Source of the DNA: Candidatus Omnitrophota bacterium
GTDB lineage: Bacteria > Omnitrophota > Gorgyraeia > Aquiviventales > Aquiviventaceae
DNA length: 13,448 bases
Reading direction: 5' to 3'
NCBI GenBank assembly: GCA_023247155.1
Contig: JAHFGZ010000003.1
Span: 31,493 to 44,940 of the forward strand
The notes under the pieces are model-generated. The model was given only the letters and a program-made list of their open reading frames with translations, did not search any database and had not been told where the DNA came from. Positions 1 to 7,979 of this stretch are shown here, in pieces. The position numbers were made by a program, and so were the translations under genes. Numbering within the stretch: position 1 is the stretch's first letter; the number at the start of each line of letters is the position of its first letter.

Positions 1-1
1 G

Positions 2-1429
2 TCAGGGCCGCCTGGCCAGCGAGACGCCGAGCGCCAGGAGGCGGGCCAGCCGAGTCCGCTGCGGCGTCTCCGCGTAGATGCGGACGATCGGCTCGGTGCC
101 CGAGCGGCGGAAGAGGAGCCAGCTGTCGTCGCGCCCGATGAGCTTCACCCCGTCGAGCGGATTGATCCGAACCACCGGCACGCCGGCCAGGGACGCCGGC
201 GGCTGGCGATGGAGCCGGGTGAAGAGCCGCTCGACCTGCGACCGCTTCAGGTGGAGATCCTGCCGGCCGTAGGACCACCGGCCGTAGCGGCGATCGAGCC
301 GCCCGAGGAGCGAGGAGAGCGCCTGCCGGCTGACCGCCATCGCCTCCAGGAGGAGGAGCCCGTTGAGGATGCCGTCGCGCTCCGGCAGGTACCCCTTGAC
401 CCCGATGCCGCCGGACTCCTCCCCGCCGATGAGGATGTCGTCCTCCAGCATCAGCTTGGCGACGTGCTTGAACCCGACCGGCACCTCGAGGAGGCGCAGG
501 CCGAGATCCTCCGTGAGCCGGTTGATCATCATCGTGTTGGAAACCGTCTTGACCACGGCACCCCGTGCCCGGCGCGCCGTGATGAGGTGTTCGAGCAGGA
601 CGCACAGCACCTGCCCGGGGTTGAGCCAGGCACCGCCGGGCCCGATGATGCCCAGGCGGTCGGCGTCCCCGTCGGTGGCGATGCCGAGGTCCGCGCGGCG
701 GCCCCGCACCGCCCGGCCGAGCGCCCGCAGGTGCGACGGGATCGGCTCCGGCGCCTCCCCCCCGAAGAGCGGGTCCGGCTCGGCGCGCCGCGTCTCCACG
801 CGGCAGCGGCCGCCCGCGAGCAGCCGCTCGATCACGCGGCCCCCGACGCCGTGCATCGAATCGACGAGGACGCGCAGCGGCCGTCGCCGGATCGCGGCGA
901 GGTCGATGAAGGCCGCGATGCCCTTGAGGTAGGCGGGCATGAAGTCGGCCCTGCGAACGGCGCCGGCGCGCGCCGCCTCGTCGAACGGCACGCGCCTGAG
1001 CGGCGCGCGGCCGAGGCGGCGCTCGATCGACGCGACGGTCTCCGTCGTCGCGGAGCCGCCGTAGGCCTCCTTGACCTTGATGCCGTTGTAGAGGGCCGGG
1101 TTGTGGCTGGCCGTGATCATGATGCCCAGCGGCAGCCGCCTGGCCACGACGGCGCGGCTGACGGCGCAGGTGGGCACCGCGCGGTCGGTGAGGACGCTGC
1201 CAAGGCCGTTGCCGGCGAGCACCTCGCAGACGGCGCGGGCGAAGTAGTCGGAGAGAAACCGCGAATCGTGGCCGACGGCGATGACCGGCGCGCGGCCGCC
1301 GGAGCGCCGGGCGAGGTCCCGCGCGTGGCCGGCGATGGCCTGGGCGACCAGCCGGACGTTGTCCGCCGTGAACTCCTCGGCGATCACCGCCCGCCAGCCT
1401 TCGGTGCCGAACTGGATGCGGGTCCCCAT
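2..1429 (-). CDS. Phosphoglucomutase/phosphomannomutase (alpha-D-phosphohexomutase family)
   Basis: This cytoplasmic enzyme interconverts hexose 6-phosphate and hexose 1-phosphate through a phosphoserine. The 475-residue protein is full length for the family. It has the phosphoserine loop TASHNP at residues 106-111 (Ser108), the metal-binding loop DGDADR at 253-258, the sugar-binding loop GEESGG at 336-341 and the phosphate-binding loop RRSGTEP at 441-447. The N-terminus (FGTEGWRA) is typical of the bacterial phosphoglucomutase/phosphomannomutase group rather than GlmM, which usually carries a GTDGxRG-type start. It is the last gene of the block and its stop is at the window edge. Its ATG lies one base after the rpe stop, so translation is probably coupled. 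A mannose-1-phosphate guanylyltransferase-like gene in the same block makes phosphomannomutase activity plausible, but glucose versus mannose preference cannot be read from the sequence. Confidence 0.93.
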   Translation of the reverse strand: MGTRIQFGTEGWRAVIAEEFTADNVRLVAQAIAGHARDLARRSGGRAPVIAVGHDSRFLSDYFARAVCEVLAGNGLGSVLTDRAVPTCAVSRAVVARRLPLGIMITASHNPALYNGIKVKEAYGGSATTETVASIERRLGRAPLRRVPFDEAARAGAVRRADFMPAYLKGIAAFIDLAAIRRRPLRVLVDSMHGVGGRVIERLLAGGRCRVETRRAEPDPLFGGEAPEPIPSHLRALGRAVRGRRADLGIATDGDADRLGIIGPGGAWLNPGQVLCVLLEHLITARRARGAVVKTVSNTMMINRLTEDLGLRLLEVPVGFKHVAKLMLEDDILIGGEESGGIGVKGYLPERDGILNGLLLLEAMAVSRQALSSLLGRLDRRYGRWSYGRQDLHLKRSQVERLFTRLHRQPPASLAGVPVVRINPLDGVKLIGRDDSWLLFRRSGTEPIVRIYAETPQRTRLARLLALGVSLARRP

Positions 1430-1430
1430 G

Positions 1431-2087
<657 letters not shown>

Positions 2088-2106
2088 GTGCGATTCTCCG
2101 TCAGCG

Positions 2107-3390
2107 TCAGTCGATCCGGCAGAGCGCGGCGAGGCGGCCGGCCTCCGGCTCCGCGATCGGGCCGACGATCGCCAGGTGCATCTTCTCCGTCACAAAGAGG
2201 GCTCGCGCGACCCGCGCAAGATCCCGCTCGGTCACCCGCGCCATGTGGTCCAGCAGGCGGTCCGTCCGCGCGATGCGCCCGACCGTGACCGCCTGCTCCC
2301 CCATCCAGAGCATGTGGTCCATCGTGTCCTCGAGCCCCATCAGCAGCTGCCCCGTGTAGTAGTCCTTCGCCCGCCTGAGCTCCGCGCGGGAGACCGACCC
2401 CCGGCGCACCCGGGCCAGCTCCGTGAAGATCGTCCGCACGGTCTCGGCCAGCTTGCCGGTGTCGCAGCCGGCGTGGATCACGAAGGCGCCGGTGTCGTGG
2501 AACCGCTTGATCTGCGTGCCGATCTCGTAGACGAGCCCGCGCTTCTCCCGCACCTCTCGGAAGAGCCGGGAGGACATGTTGGCGCCGAGCAGCACGTGGA
2601 GCAGCTCCAGGGCGAACCGGTCCGGGTGGGTGCGCGGGATCGCGTAGGTCCCGGCGCAGAGGTGGCTCTGCTCGGTGGGCTTGTTCCACACGCGCACCTG
2701 CGGGCCCCGCCTGGGGCGTGGGGCGCGCAGGAAACCGTGGAGGCGCCGGCCGCCGGCGGCCCCGAACGCCCGACGGGCCTGCCGCGTGACCAGCTCGGGC
2801 TCCAGCGCCCCGGCCGCGGCCACCAGCAGGTTGCGCGGCTGGTACATCCGCCGCCAGTAGCGCACGAGGTCCCCGCGCGTCATCCGCCGGACGGTGTCGA
2901 TCGTCCCGGAGAGCAAGAGGCCCAGCGGGTGGTCCGGCCACAGCAGCTGGCTGAACAGGTCGTGGACGTACTGGCCGGGGGTGTCATCATACATCCGGAT
3001 CTCTTCGATGATGACCTCCCGCTCCTTGTCGACGTCGGACGCCGCCAGGCGCGGCCGGCGCACCATGTCGGCGAGCACGTCGATGGCCCGCCGCGCGTGC
3101 CGGGCGGGCACCTTGGCCAGGTAGCAGGTGAACTCCTCCGCGGTGAACCCGTTGAGCGAGCCGCCGACCCCCTCGATGGCCTGCTTGAGCGCCTCGCAGG
3201 AGCGCCGGCGCGTGCCCTTGAAGAGCAGGTGCTCGACGAAGTGGGAGATGCCCGCGAGATCCTCCGTCTCGTAGCGGCCGCCGGCGTGGACCCAGACGCC
3301 CACCGAGACCGACTGGGCCTGCGGCATCGGCCGCAGCGCGATGCCGAGGCCGCTCCCCAGCGTGGTCACATGGTACGGTGAGGCGGTCAT
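2107..3390 (-). CDS. M16 family zinc metallopeptidase (processing-peptidase-like)
   Basis: This is a 427-residue pitrilysin/mitochondrial-processing-peptidase-like zinc protease. The inverted zinc motif HxxEH is intact (His50, Glu53, His54), and the third ligand glutamate falls 76 residues after the second histidine (Glu130, in the EREVIIEEIRMYDD stretch). The second, non-catalytic M16 half follows, with the conserved SRLFREVREKRGLVYE segment near residues 275-290. One polypeptide of two half-domains is the size of bacterial single-chain M16B peptidases such as the YmxG/MlpA type. I see no signal peptide, so it is probably cytoplasmic. Its ATG overlaps the ruvX stop by four bases (ATGA) and has no clear ribosome binding site of its own, which suggests translational coupling. 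The substrate is unknown. Confidence 0.93.
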   Translation of the reverse strand: MTASPYHVTTLGSGLGIALRPMPQAQSVSVGVWVHAGGRYETEDLAGISHFVEHLLFKGTRRRSCEALKQAIEGVGGSLNGFTAEEFTCYLAKVPARHARRAIDVLADMVRRPRLAASDVDKEREVIIEEIRMYDDTPGQYVHDLFSQLLWPDHPLGLLLSGTIDTVRRMTRGDLVRYWRRMYQPRNLLVAAAGALEPELVTRQARRAFGAAGGRRLHGFLRAPRPRRGPQVRVWNKPTEQSHLCAGTYAIPRTHPDRFALELLHVLLGANMSSRLFREVREKRGLVYEIGTQIKRFHDTGAFVIHAGCDTGKLAETVRTIFTELARVRRGSVSRAELRRAKDYYTGQLLMGLEDTMDHMLWMGEQAVTVGRIARTDRLLDHMARVTERDLARVARALFVTEKMHLAIVGPIAEPEAGRLAALCRID

Positions 3391-3812
3391 GGCGATTCGT
3401 GCTGGCGCCGGCGGTCCAGGAAGTCCTGCAGGATCAGCTGGGCCGCGACCTGGTCGATGGCGGCTTTGCGCCGGCGGCGCGAGGCGCCGGTCTCCCGCAG
3501 GGCGCGCGCGCCCTGCACCGTCGTGAGCCGCTCATCCAGGAGCTCCACCGGCACCGCGATGCGGCGGCGCAGCGCGTCGGCGAACACGGTGACCTTCCCC
3601 GCCTGCACGCCACGCTCCCCGCGCATCGTCAGCGGCAGCCCGACCACGACGGCGCAGGCCCCGTACTGCTCGACCAGCGCCTGCACCGCCTCCACATCAC
3701 GCGACATCCCCCGCCGCTCCAGGACGGCCACCCGCTGCGCCGTGAGGCCAAGCGCATCGCTCACCGCGACCCCGATGCGCCGGTCGCCGACATCCAGGCC
3801 AAGCACCCGCAT
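3387..3812 (-). CDS. ruvX: RuvX/YqgF family RNase H-fold nuclease (putative Holliday junction resolvase; 16S rRNA processing)
   Basis: This small cytoplasmic RNase H-fold protein belongs to the YqgF/RuvX family. Members have been linked to pre-16S rRNA 5' processing and, by fold, to Holliday junction resolution. The 141-residue length is normal. Visible motifs are LDVGDRRIGVAVSD at residues 6-19 (first catalytic Asp7), VVGLPLTMRG near 56-65, DERLTT at 93-98 and the C-terminal DQVAAQLILQDFLD at 120-133. Together these supply the conserved acidic active-site residues. The ATG follows the preceding guanylyltransferase stop by two bases, and the frame is open further upstream. I chose this ATG because the family begins directly with the first beta strand (MRVLGLDVG). 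The stop overlaps the M16 peptidase start. Confidence 0.94.
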   Translation of the reverse strand: MRVLGLDVGDRRIGVAVSDALGLTAQRVAVLERRGMSRDVEAVQALVEQYGACAVVVGLPLTMRGERGVQAGKVTVFADALRRRIAVPVELLDERLTTVQGARALRETGASRRRRKAAIDQVAAQLILQDFLDRRRQHESP

Positions 3813-3814
3813 CG

Positions 3815-4909
3815 CTACCGGTACGCCGCCAGGCGCGGGTCCATTGCGATGCGCCGCACCACCGCGCGCACCGCCTGCGCCCGGTCCGGGCGGCAGATCA
3901 GCGTGGCGGTGGGCGTCTGCACGACGAGCAGGTCGCGCACGCCGATCGCCGCGATGAGGTGGCCCGGCTGGCCGACGGCCCGGACGTTGCGGCTCTCCAC
4001 CTCGAGCAGGCGCACCCGGGAGCGGCCGAGGCGCGCCCAGACGTCCCAGCTCCCCAGGTCCGCCCACGCGAAGCGGCCCTCGACGACGAGCCCGCCGCGC
4101 AGGTGGTCCATGACCCCGTGGTCGAATGAGATGGCCTGCAACGGTCTGTACGCCGCCTCCACCCGCCGGGCGAAGGCGGCCGTCTGCGCGGTCCCCGCGC
4201 GACGCAGCAGGCGCCCGAGCGGGACGAGCCGGCGGGCGTGGTCCGGCAGCCATTCGGTCACGCCGGCCAGGAACGTGTCCGCGGAGCCGACGAAGGTGCC
4301 GCTGTTCCAGTAGGTCCGGGGCCGGCGCAGCAGCCGCCGGGCCGCCGGGCGCGACGGCTTCTCGACGAAGCGGGCCAGCCGGAAGACGCGCGGCCCCCGT
4401 GCCCGCTCAACCGGCGAGCCGGCGCACAGGTACCCGAGCCCAGGGTGCGGGTGCGTCGGCCGGATGCCGATCGTCGTGATCGCGTCATGGGCCGCCGCGG
4501 CGCGGATCGCCGCGCGCACCGCCGTCCGGTAGGCCGCGATGTCGCTGATCCAATGGTCGGCCGGCGCCACCACCATGATGCGCTGCGGGTCGCGCACGGC
4601 CAGCGCCGCCGCCGCGAGCGTGATGCAGGCCGCGGTGCTCTTCACCTGCGGCTCGACCAGCAGCGCGCGCCGCATCGATGGGGCGAGCGCCCGGCGCACC
4701 GGCTCGGCCTGCCCCCACGTCGTCACGATCAGCCACCCCGCCTGGGGCCACGAGGCGCGCAGCCGGTCGATGGTCGCCTGCAGCAGGCTGCGACGGCCGT
4801 CCGGCGAGAGGCACACCTTCGGCAGGGCGGTCCGCACGAGCGGCCAGAGCCGCTCGCCCTTGCCGCCCGCCATGACCACGAAGGTCACCGCTGGGCCGCG
4901 CGGCCGCAT
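3815..4909 (-). CDS. Mannose-1-phosphate guanylyltransferase-like sugar nucleotidyltransferase
   Basis: This is a 364-residue GT-A-type nucleotidyltransferase that joins an NTP to a sugar 1-phosphate, most likely GTP plus mannose 1-phosphate to give GDP-mannose. The signature loop AGGKGERLWPL is at residues 14-24. PADH follows at 117-120, FVEKP at 181-185, YWNSGTF at 200-206 and WADLGSWD at 282-289, all in the order seen in ManC-type enzymes. It lacks the C-terminal cupin isomerase domain of long bifunctional forms. Several usual ManC signatures are altered: PKQ is PKV at 30-32, and the usual RNTAP segment reads KSTAA near 90-94. The exact sugar is therefore less certain. An in-frame ATG six codons upstream overlaps the trpA stop, but GAGGAG lies eight bases before the ATG at 4909, so I use that start. 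Confidence 0.85.
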   Translation of the reverse strand: MRPRGPAVTFVVMAGGKGERLWPLVRTALPKVCLSPDGRRSLLQATIDRLRASWPQAGWLIVTTWGQAEPVRRALAPSMRRALLVEPQVKSTAACITLAAAALAVRDPQRIMVVAPADHWISDIAAYRTAVRAAIRAAAAHDAITTIGIRPTHPHPGLGYLCAGSPVERARGPRVFRLARFVEKPSRPAARRLLRRPRTYWNSGTFVGSADTFLAGVTEWLPDHARRLVPLGRLLRRAGTAQTAAFARRVEAAYRPLQAISFDHGVMDHLRGGLVVEGRFAWADLGSWDVWARLGRSRVRLLEVESRNVRAVGQPGHLIAAIGVRDLLVVQTPTATLICRPDRAQAVRAVVRRIAMDPRLAAYR

Positions 4910-4917
4910 GGAGGCGA

Positions 4918-4923
4918 CTCCTC
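4918..4923 (-). promoter_or_regulatory. Ribosome binding site deciding the guanylyltransferase start
   Basis: The minus strand reads GAGGAG here, eight bases before the ATG at 4909 and directly after the trpA stop. The alternative ATG at 4927-4925 overlaps the trpA stop as ATGA and has no comparable purine run upstream. This favours the shorter protein, though coupled initiation at the upstream ATG cannot be excluded. Confidence 0.6.
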
Positions 4924-5730
4924 TCATACCGCGACCCGCAGCCGCCGCACGAACGCCGCCGCGCGGCCGAGCGCCGCCCGGCCCCGCGCGCGCCCCATCG
5001 CGTGGATGAGCGCGCTGCCGACGATGACGCCGTCGGCGATGCGGGCCACCGTCCGCGCCTGCGCCGGCGTGGAGATCCCGAACCCGACGCACACCGGCTT
5101 GGTCGTCACCAGCTTCAGCTGCCGGACCCCCTGGACCAGGGCGGGCGGCATGGCGCGCCGGATGCCCGTCGTGCCGGTCACCGAGACGTAGTAGATGAAC
5201 CCCTGCGAGGCGCGCGCGATCAGGCGCAGCCGCTCCGGCGGGCTGGTCGGCGCCGCCAGCACGATGACGGCGACCCCTGCCTGGGCCGCCGCGTCCCGCA
5301 GCCGCGCCCCTTCTTCGACAGGCAGGTCCGGCACGATGAGGCCCGAGCAGCCGCTGGCGCGCGCAGCGCGCACGAACCGCTCCACCGCCCGCGGCCCGCC
5401 GCCGCCGAACTGCACGATGGGGTTCCAGTAGGACAGGCACACGACCGGCGCGTGCAGCCGCCGCCGGACCGACGCCACCGCCGCCAGCACCCGCGGCGGC
5501 GTCGCCCCGCGCGCGAGCGCCCGGACGGACGCCGCCTGGATCACCGGCCCGTCGGCGAGCGGGTCGGAGAACGGGATCCCGACCTCGAGGAGGTCGGCGC
5601 CCGCTTCCTCGAGCGCCAGGAGGAGCGGGCCGGTCAACGCCAAGGAGGGATCGCCCCCCATGACGAACGGGATGAGCGCCTTGCGCCCTGCCCGCCGCAG
5701 CCGGTTAAAGGTGGCGCGGATGCGCTCCAT
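4924..5730 (-). CDS. trpA: Tryptophan synthase alpha subunit
   Basis: TrpA cleaves indole-3-glycerol phosphate to indole and glyceraldehyde 3-phosphate and passes indole through the tunnel to TrpB. The 268-residue TIM barrel is normal length. Both catalytic residues are present at the positions numbered in the E. coli enzyme: Glu49 (LLEVGIPFSDP) and Asp60 (PLADGP). The phosphate-binding end shows YYVSVTGTTG in the middle and GFGIS, then DGVIVGSAL near the C-terminus. The start ATG lies inside the trpB coding region, so the two genes overlap by 26 bases. A GGAG sequence about five bases upstream supports this start, and longer in-frame extensions would only read trpB sequence out of frame. The overlap favours coupled, balanced synthesis of the two subunits. 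Confidence 0.97.
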   Translation of the reverse strand: MERIRATFNRLRRAGRKALIPFVMGGDPSLALTGPLLLALEEAGADLLEVGIPFSDPLADGPVIQAASVRALARGATPPRVLAAVASVRRRLHAPVVCLSYWNPIVQFGGGGPRAVERFVRAARASGCSGLIVPDLPVEEGARLRDAAAQAGVAVIVLAAPTSPPERLRLIARASQGFIYYVSVTGTTGIRRAMPPALVQGVRQLKLVTTKPVCVGFGISTPAQARTVARIADGVIVGSALIHAMGRARGRAALGRAAAFVRRLRVAV

Positions 5731-6925
5731 TGGCTCCGAGATGGGCCGCCAGCGTCTGGACGTCTTTGTCGCCGCGCCCTGAGAGTCCCACGACGACCAC
5801 CGTCCCGCGCCGCAGGCGGGGGGCGAGCCGCTCCAGGTAGGCGATGGCGTGCGCCGGCTCAAGCGCGGCCAGGATCCCTTCGGTGCGCGCGAGGAGCTGG
5901 GCCGCCCGCAGCGCCTGGGCGTCGCTCACCGCCACGTAGCGGGCCCGGCCGGTCAGCTGGTAATAGGCGTGCTCAGGCCCGACGCCGGGATAGTCGAGGC
6001 CCGCCGAGATCGACGCCGTCGGCAGCACCTGGCCGAACCGGTCCTGCAGCAGGAGGCTGCGCGAGCCGTGCAGGACGCCGGGTGAGCCCTTCAGCAGCGT
6101 CGCGGCATGATGGCCGGGTGCCAGCGATGAGCCGCCCGCCTCGACCCCGACAAAGCGGACCTTCCGGTCGCGCCGGAACGGATGGAAGAGGCCAATCGCG
6201 TTGGAGCCGCCGCCCACGCAGGCCAGGAGCAGGTCCGGCAGCCGGCCCTCGGCCGCCAGGATCTGCCGGCGGGCCTCCCGGCCGATGACCGCCTGAAAAT
6301 CTCTGACGAGCATCGGGTAGGGGTGCGGCCCGACGACGGAGCCGATGCAGTAGTGGCTCGTGCGCACCGTCGTCACCCAGTGGCGGATCGCCTCGTTGCA
6401 CGCGTCCTTGAGCGTCCGCGTGCCGCTGCGCACCGGGGCGACGCGCGCGCCCAGGAGCCGCATGCGCACGACGTTGAGTGATTGCCGGCGCATGTCCTCC
6501 TCGCCCATGAACACCTCGCACGCCAGGCCGAAGAGGGCCGCCACCGTCGCGGTGGCCACGCCGTGCTGGCCCGCCCCGGTCTCGGCGATGAGCCGCCGCT
6601 TGCCCATCCGGACCGCGAGGAGCCCCTGGCCGAGCGTGTTGTTGATCTTGTGGGCGCCGGTGTGCAGCAGGTCTTCCCGCTTGAGGTAGACGCGGACGCG
6701 CCCGAGGGTGCGGCTCAACCGCTTGGCGTGGTAGAGGGGGGTGGGCCGGCCGGCGTACGTGCGGAGCAGCTCGCCCAGCTCCCGCCGGAAGGCGGCATCG
6801 CGCCGCGCCGCCGCGTAGGCCTGCTCGAGCTCCGCCAGCGCCGCCATGACCGTCTCGGGGACGAAGGTCCCCCCGAACGGTCCGAAGTGGCCGGTGCGAT
6901 CTGGAAGTATTTCTCGTCGGGTCAT
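5705..6925 (-). CDS. trpB: Tryptophan synthase beta subunit
   Basis: TrpB is the pyridoxal-phosphate enzyme that joins indole and serine to make tryptophan. The 406-residue protein begins in the usual way (GHFGPFGGTFVPET at residues 12-25). It carries the PLP-binding lysine in HTGAHKINN (Lys93), the ETGAGQHG loop with the catalytic glutamate, and the phosphate-cradle GGGSNA. It is the standard TrpB1 type rather than the longer TrpB2. The ATG at 6925 is the only start that fits the family; the frame runs on upstream through non-conserved sequence. No Shine-Dalgarno sequence precedes it. A strong promoter lies so close that the transcript should start only about five to eight bases before the ATG. 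It overlaps trpA by 26 bases. Confidence 0.97.
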   Translation of the reverse strand: MTRREILPDRTGHFGPFGGTFVPETVMAALAELEQAYAAARRDAAFRRELGELLRTYAGRPTPLYHAKRLSRTLGRVRVYLKREDLLHTGAHKINNTLGQGLLAVRMGKRRLIAETGAGQHGVATATVAALFGLACEVFMGEEDMRRQSLNVVRMRLLGARVAPVRSGTRTLKDACNEAIRHWVTTVRTSHYCIGSVVGPHPYPMLVRDFQAVIGREARRQILAAEGRLPDLLLACVGGGSNAIGLFHPFRRDRKVRFVGVEAGGSSLAPGHHAATLLKGSPGVLHGSRSLLLQDRFGQVLPTASISAGLDYPGVGPEHAYYQLTGRARYVAVSDAQALRAAQLLARTEGILAALEPAHAIAYLERLAPRLRRGTVVVVGLSGRGDKDVQTLAAHLGANGAHPRHL

Positions 6926-6937
6926 GGAGAAATACTC

Positions 6938-6966
6938 ATCATAATGGAAAGCGCCAGGGGTGTCAA
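6938..6966 (-). promoter_or_regulatory. Near-consensus sigma70-type promoter for trpBA and downstream genes
   Basis: On the minus strand a perfect -35 hexamer TTGACA (6966-6961) is followed by exactly 17 bases and then TATGAT (6943-6938), one base from the TATAAT consensus. The element lies in the 52-base gap between the ornithine cyclodeaminase-family gene and trpB, which is locally A+T-richer than the genes around it. The expected transcription start is near 6930-6933, leaving a 5' leader of about five to eight bases before the trpB ATG. That leaves no room for a leader peptide, attenuator or T-box. No operator palindrome is obvious in the gap. Confidence 0.75.
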
Positions 6967-6977
6967 ACCAGGTGGGC

Positions 6978-7979
6978 TCACGGCGCGAAGAACGTGACGC
7001 GGCGACCCAGGCCGAGGCGCGTGGCGCGGCGGACGATGGCGGCCCCGAGCGCCACGTCGTGGATGGCCAGGCCCGTGGAGTCAAAGACGGTCAGCGCATC
7101 CGCCGAGCGGCGGCCCATGCGTCGCCCGATGAGGACCTGCCCGAGGCTGGCGTGGATGCGGCGGGGATCGAACTGGCCCCGGCGGATGGGCACGTTGAGC
7201 TCACCGCCGTGAATCGCCTGCGTGCGATCGTCCACCACCACCGTCGCCGCCCGGAGGATTGCGGGATCGAGCTCCTGCTTGCCGGGGGCGTCCGCTCCGA
7301 TAGCGTTGACGTGCGTGCCCGGGGCCAGCCACGCGCGCCGGATGAGCGGGCGGCGGGACGGGGTAACCGTCACCAGGATGTCCGCCTCGCGCGCGCACCG
7401 CTCGAGCGTCGCGCACGGCTCAAACGCCGGCCCGGGCAGCCGCCGGCGCATCCGCCGGCAGAACCGCTGGGCCTCGCGGAACCGCAGACCCCACACCTTG
7501 ACCCGCGACAGGCGGAAGACCGCCGCCAGCGCCTCAAGCTGTGCCGCCGCCTGCGCCCCGCAACCGACGAGCCCGACGACGCGGCTCTCGCGCCGCGCCA
7601 GGGCCTGGGCCGCGACCGCGGCGGCGGCGGCGGTCCGCAGCTTCGTGACCAGGAGCCCATCCAGCACGGCGAGCGGGACGCCGGTGGCCGGGTCGTTCAT
7701 CACGATGACCGCCATCACCGTCGGCAGCCCGCGCGCGCGGTTGCGCGGATGGACGTTCACCCACTTGATCCCGCAGGCCAGCGGGCGCCGGAGGAACGCG
7801 GGCATGGCGCGGAAGTCGCTGCCGCCGGGAAGCGGGAGGTACACCTTGGGCGGCATGACCGTCTCCCCGCGCGCCATCGCCACGAACGATTCCCGCGCGA
7901 CGCGAATGGCCATCCGCATGTCCACCAGGCGCGCGACGTCCCGCTGCGTCAACACGAGCGTCCGGGGAGCCGCCATCAT
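6978..7979 (-). CDS. Ornithine cyclodeaminase/alanine dehydrogenase/mu-crystallin family NAD(P)-dependent enzyme
   Basis: This 333-residue protein belongs to the family that includes ornithine cyclodeaminase, archaeal-type alanine dehydrogenase and mu-crystallin. Seen in order are the substrate-domain lysine in GIKWVNVHPRN (Lys72), a TKLRTAAAAAVAA segment near 152-164, a Rossmann NAD-binding turn GLVGCGAQAAAQ, the loop NAIGADAPGKQELD and GGELNVPI near the C-terminus. The GADAPGKQELD and GGE segments resemble those of characterised archaeal alanine dehydrogenases. Substrate prediction within this family is unreliable, so the reaction is left open. The first ATG overlaps the ychF stop by four bases, and a second ATG follows immediately. 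The short gap after its stop holds the trpB promoter. Confidence 0.88.
   Translation of the reverse strand: MMAAPRTLVLTQRDVARLVDMRMAIRVARESFVAMARGETVMPPKVYLPLPGGSDFRAMPAFLRRPLACGIKWVNVHPRNRARGLPTVMAVIVMNDPATGVPLAVLDGLLVTKLRTAAAAAVAAQALARRESRVVGLVGCGAQAAAQLEALAAVFRLSRVKVWGLRFREAQRFCRRMRRRLPGPAFEPCATLERCAREADILVTVTPSRRPLIRRAWLAPGTHVNAIGADAPGKQELDPAILRAATVVVDDRTQAIHGGELNVPIRRGQFDPRRIHASLGQVLIGRRMGRRSADALTVFDSTGLAIHDVALGAAIVRRATRLGLGRRVTFFAP

Noticed and set aside
6925..6943. Short reading frame (six codons beginning ATG ATG, ending in a TGA that overlaps the trpB ATG) that could be a leader peptide
   Set aside because: Its ATGs lie within the -10 hexamer of the promoter, so it would not be in the transcript, and it has no ribosome binding site or tryptophan codons.
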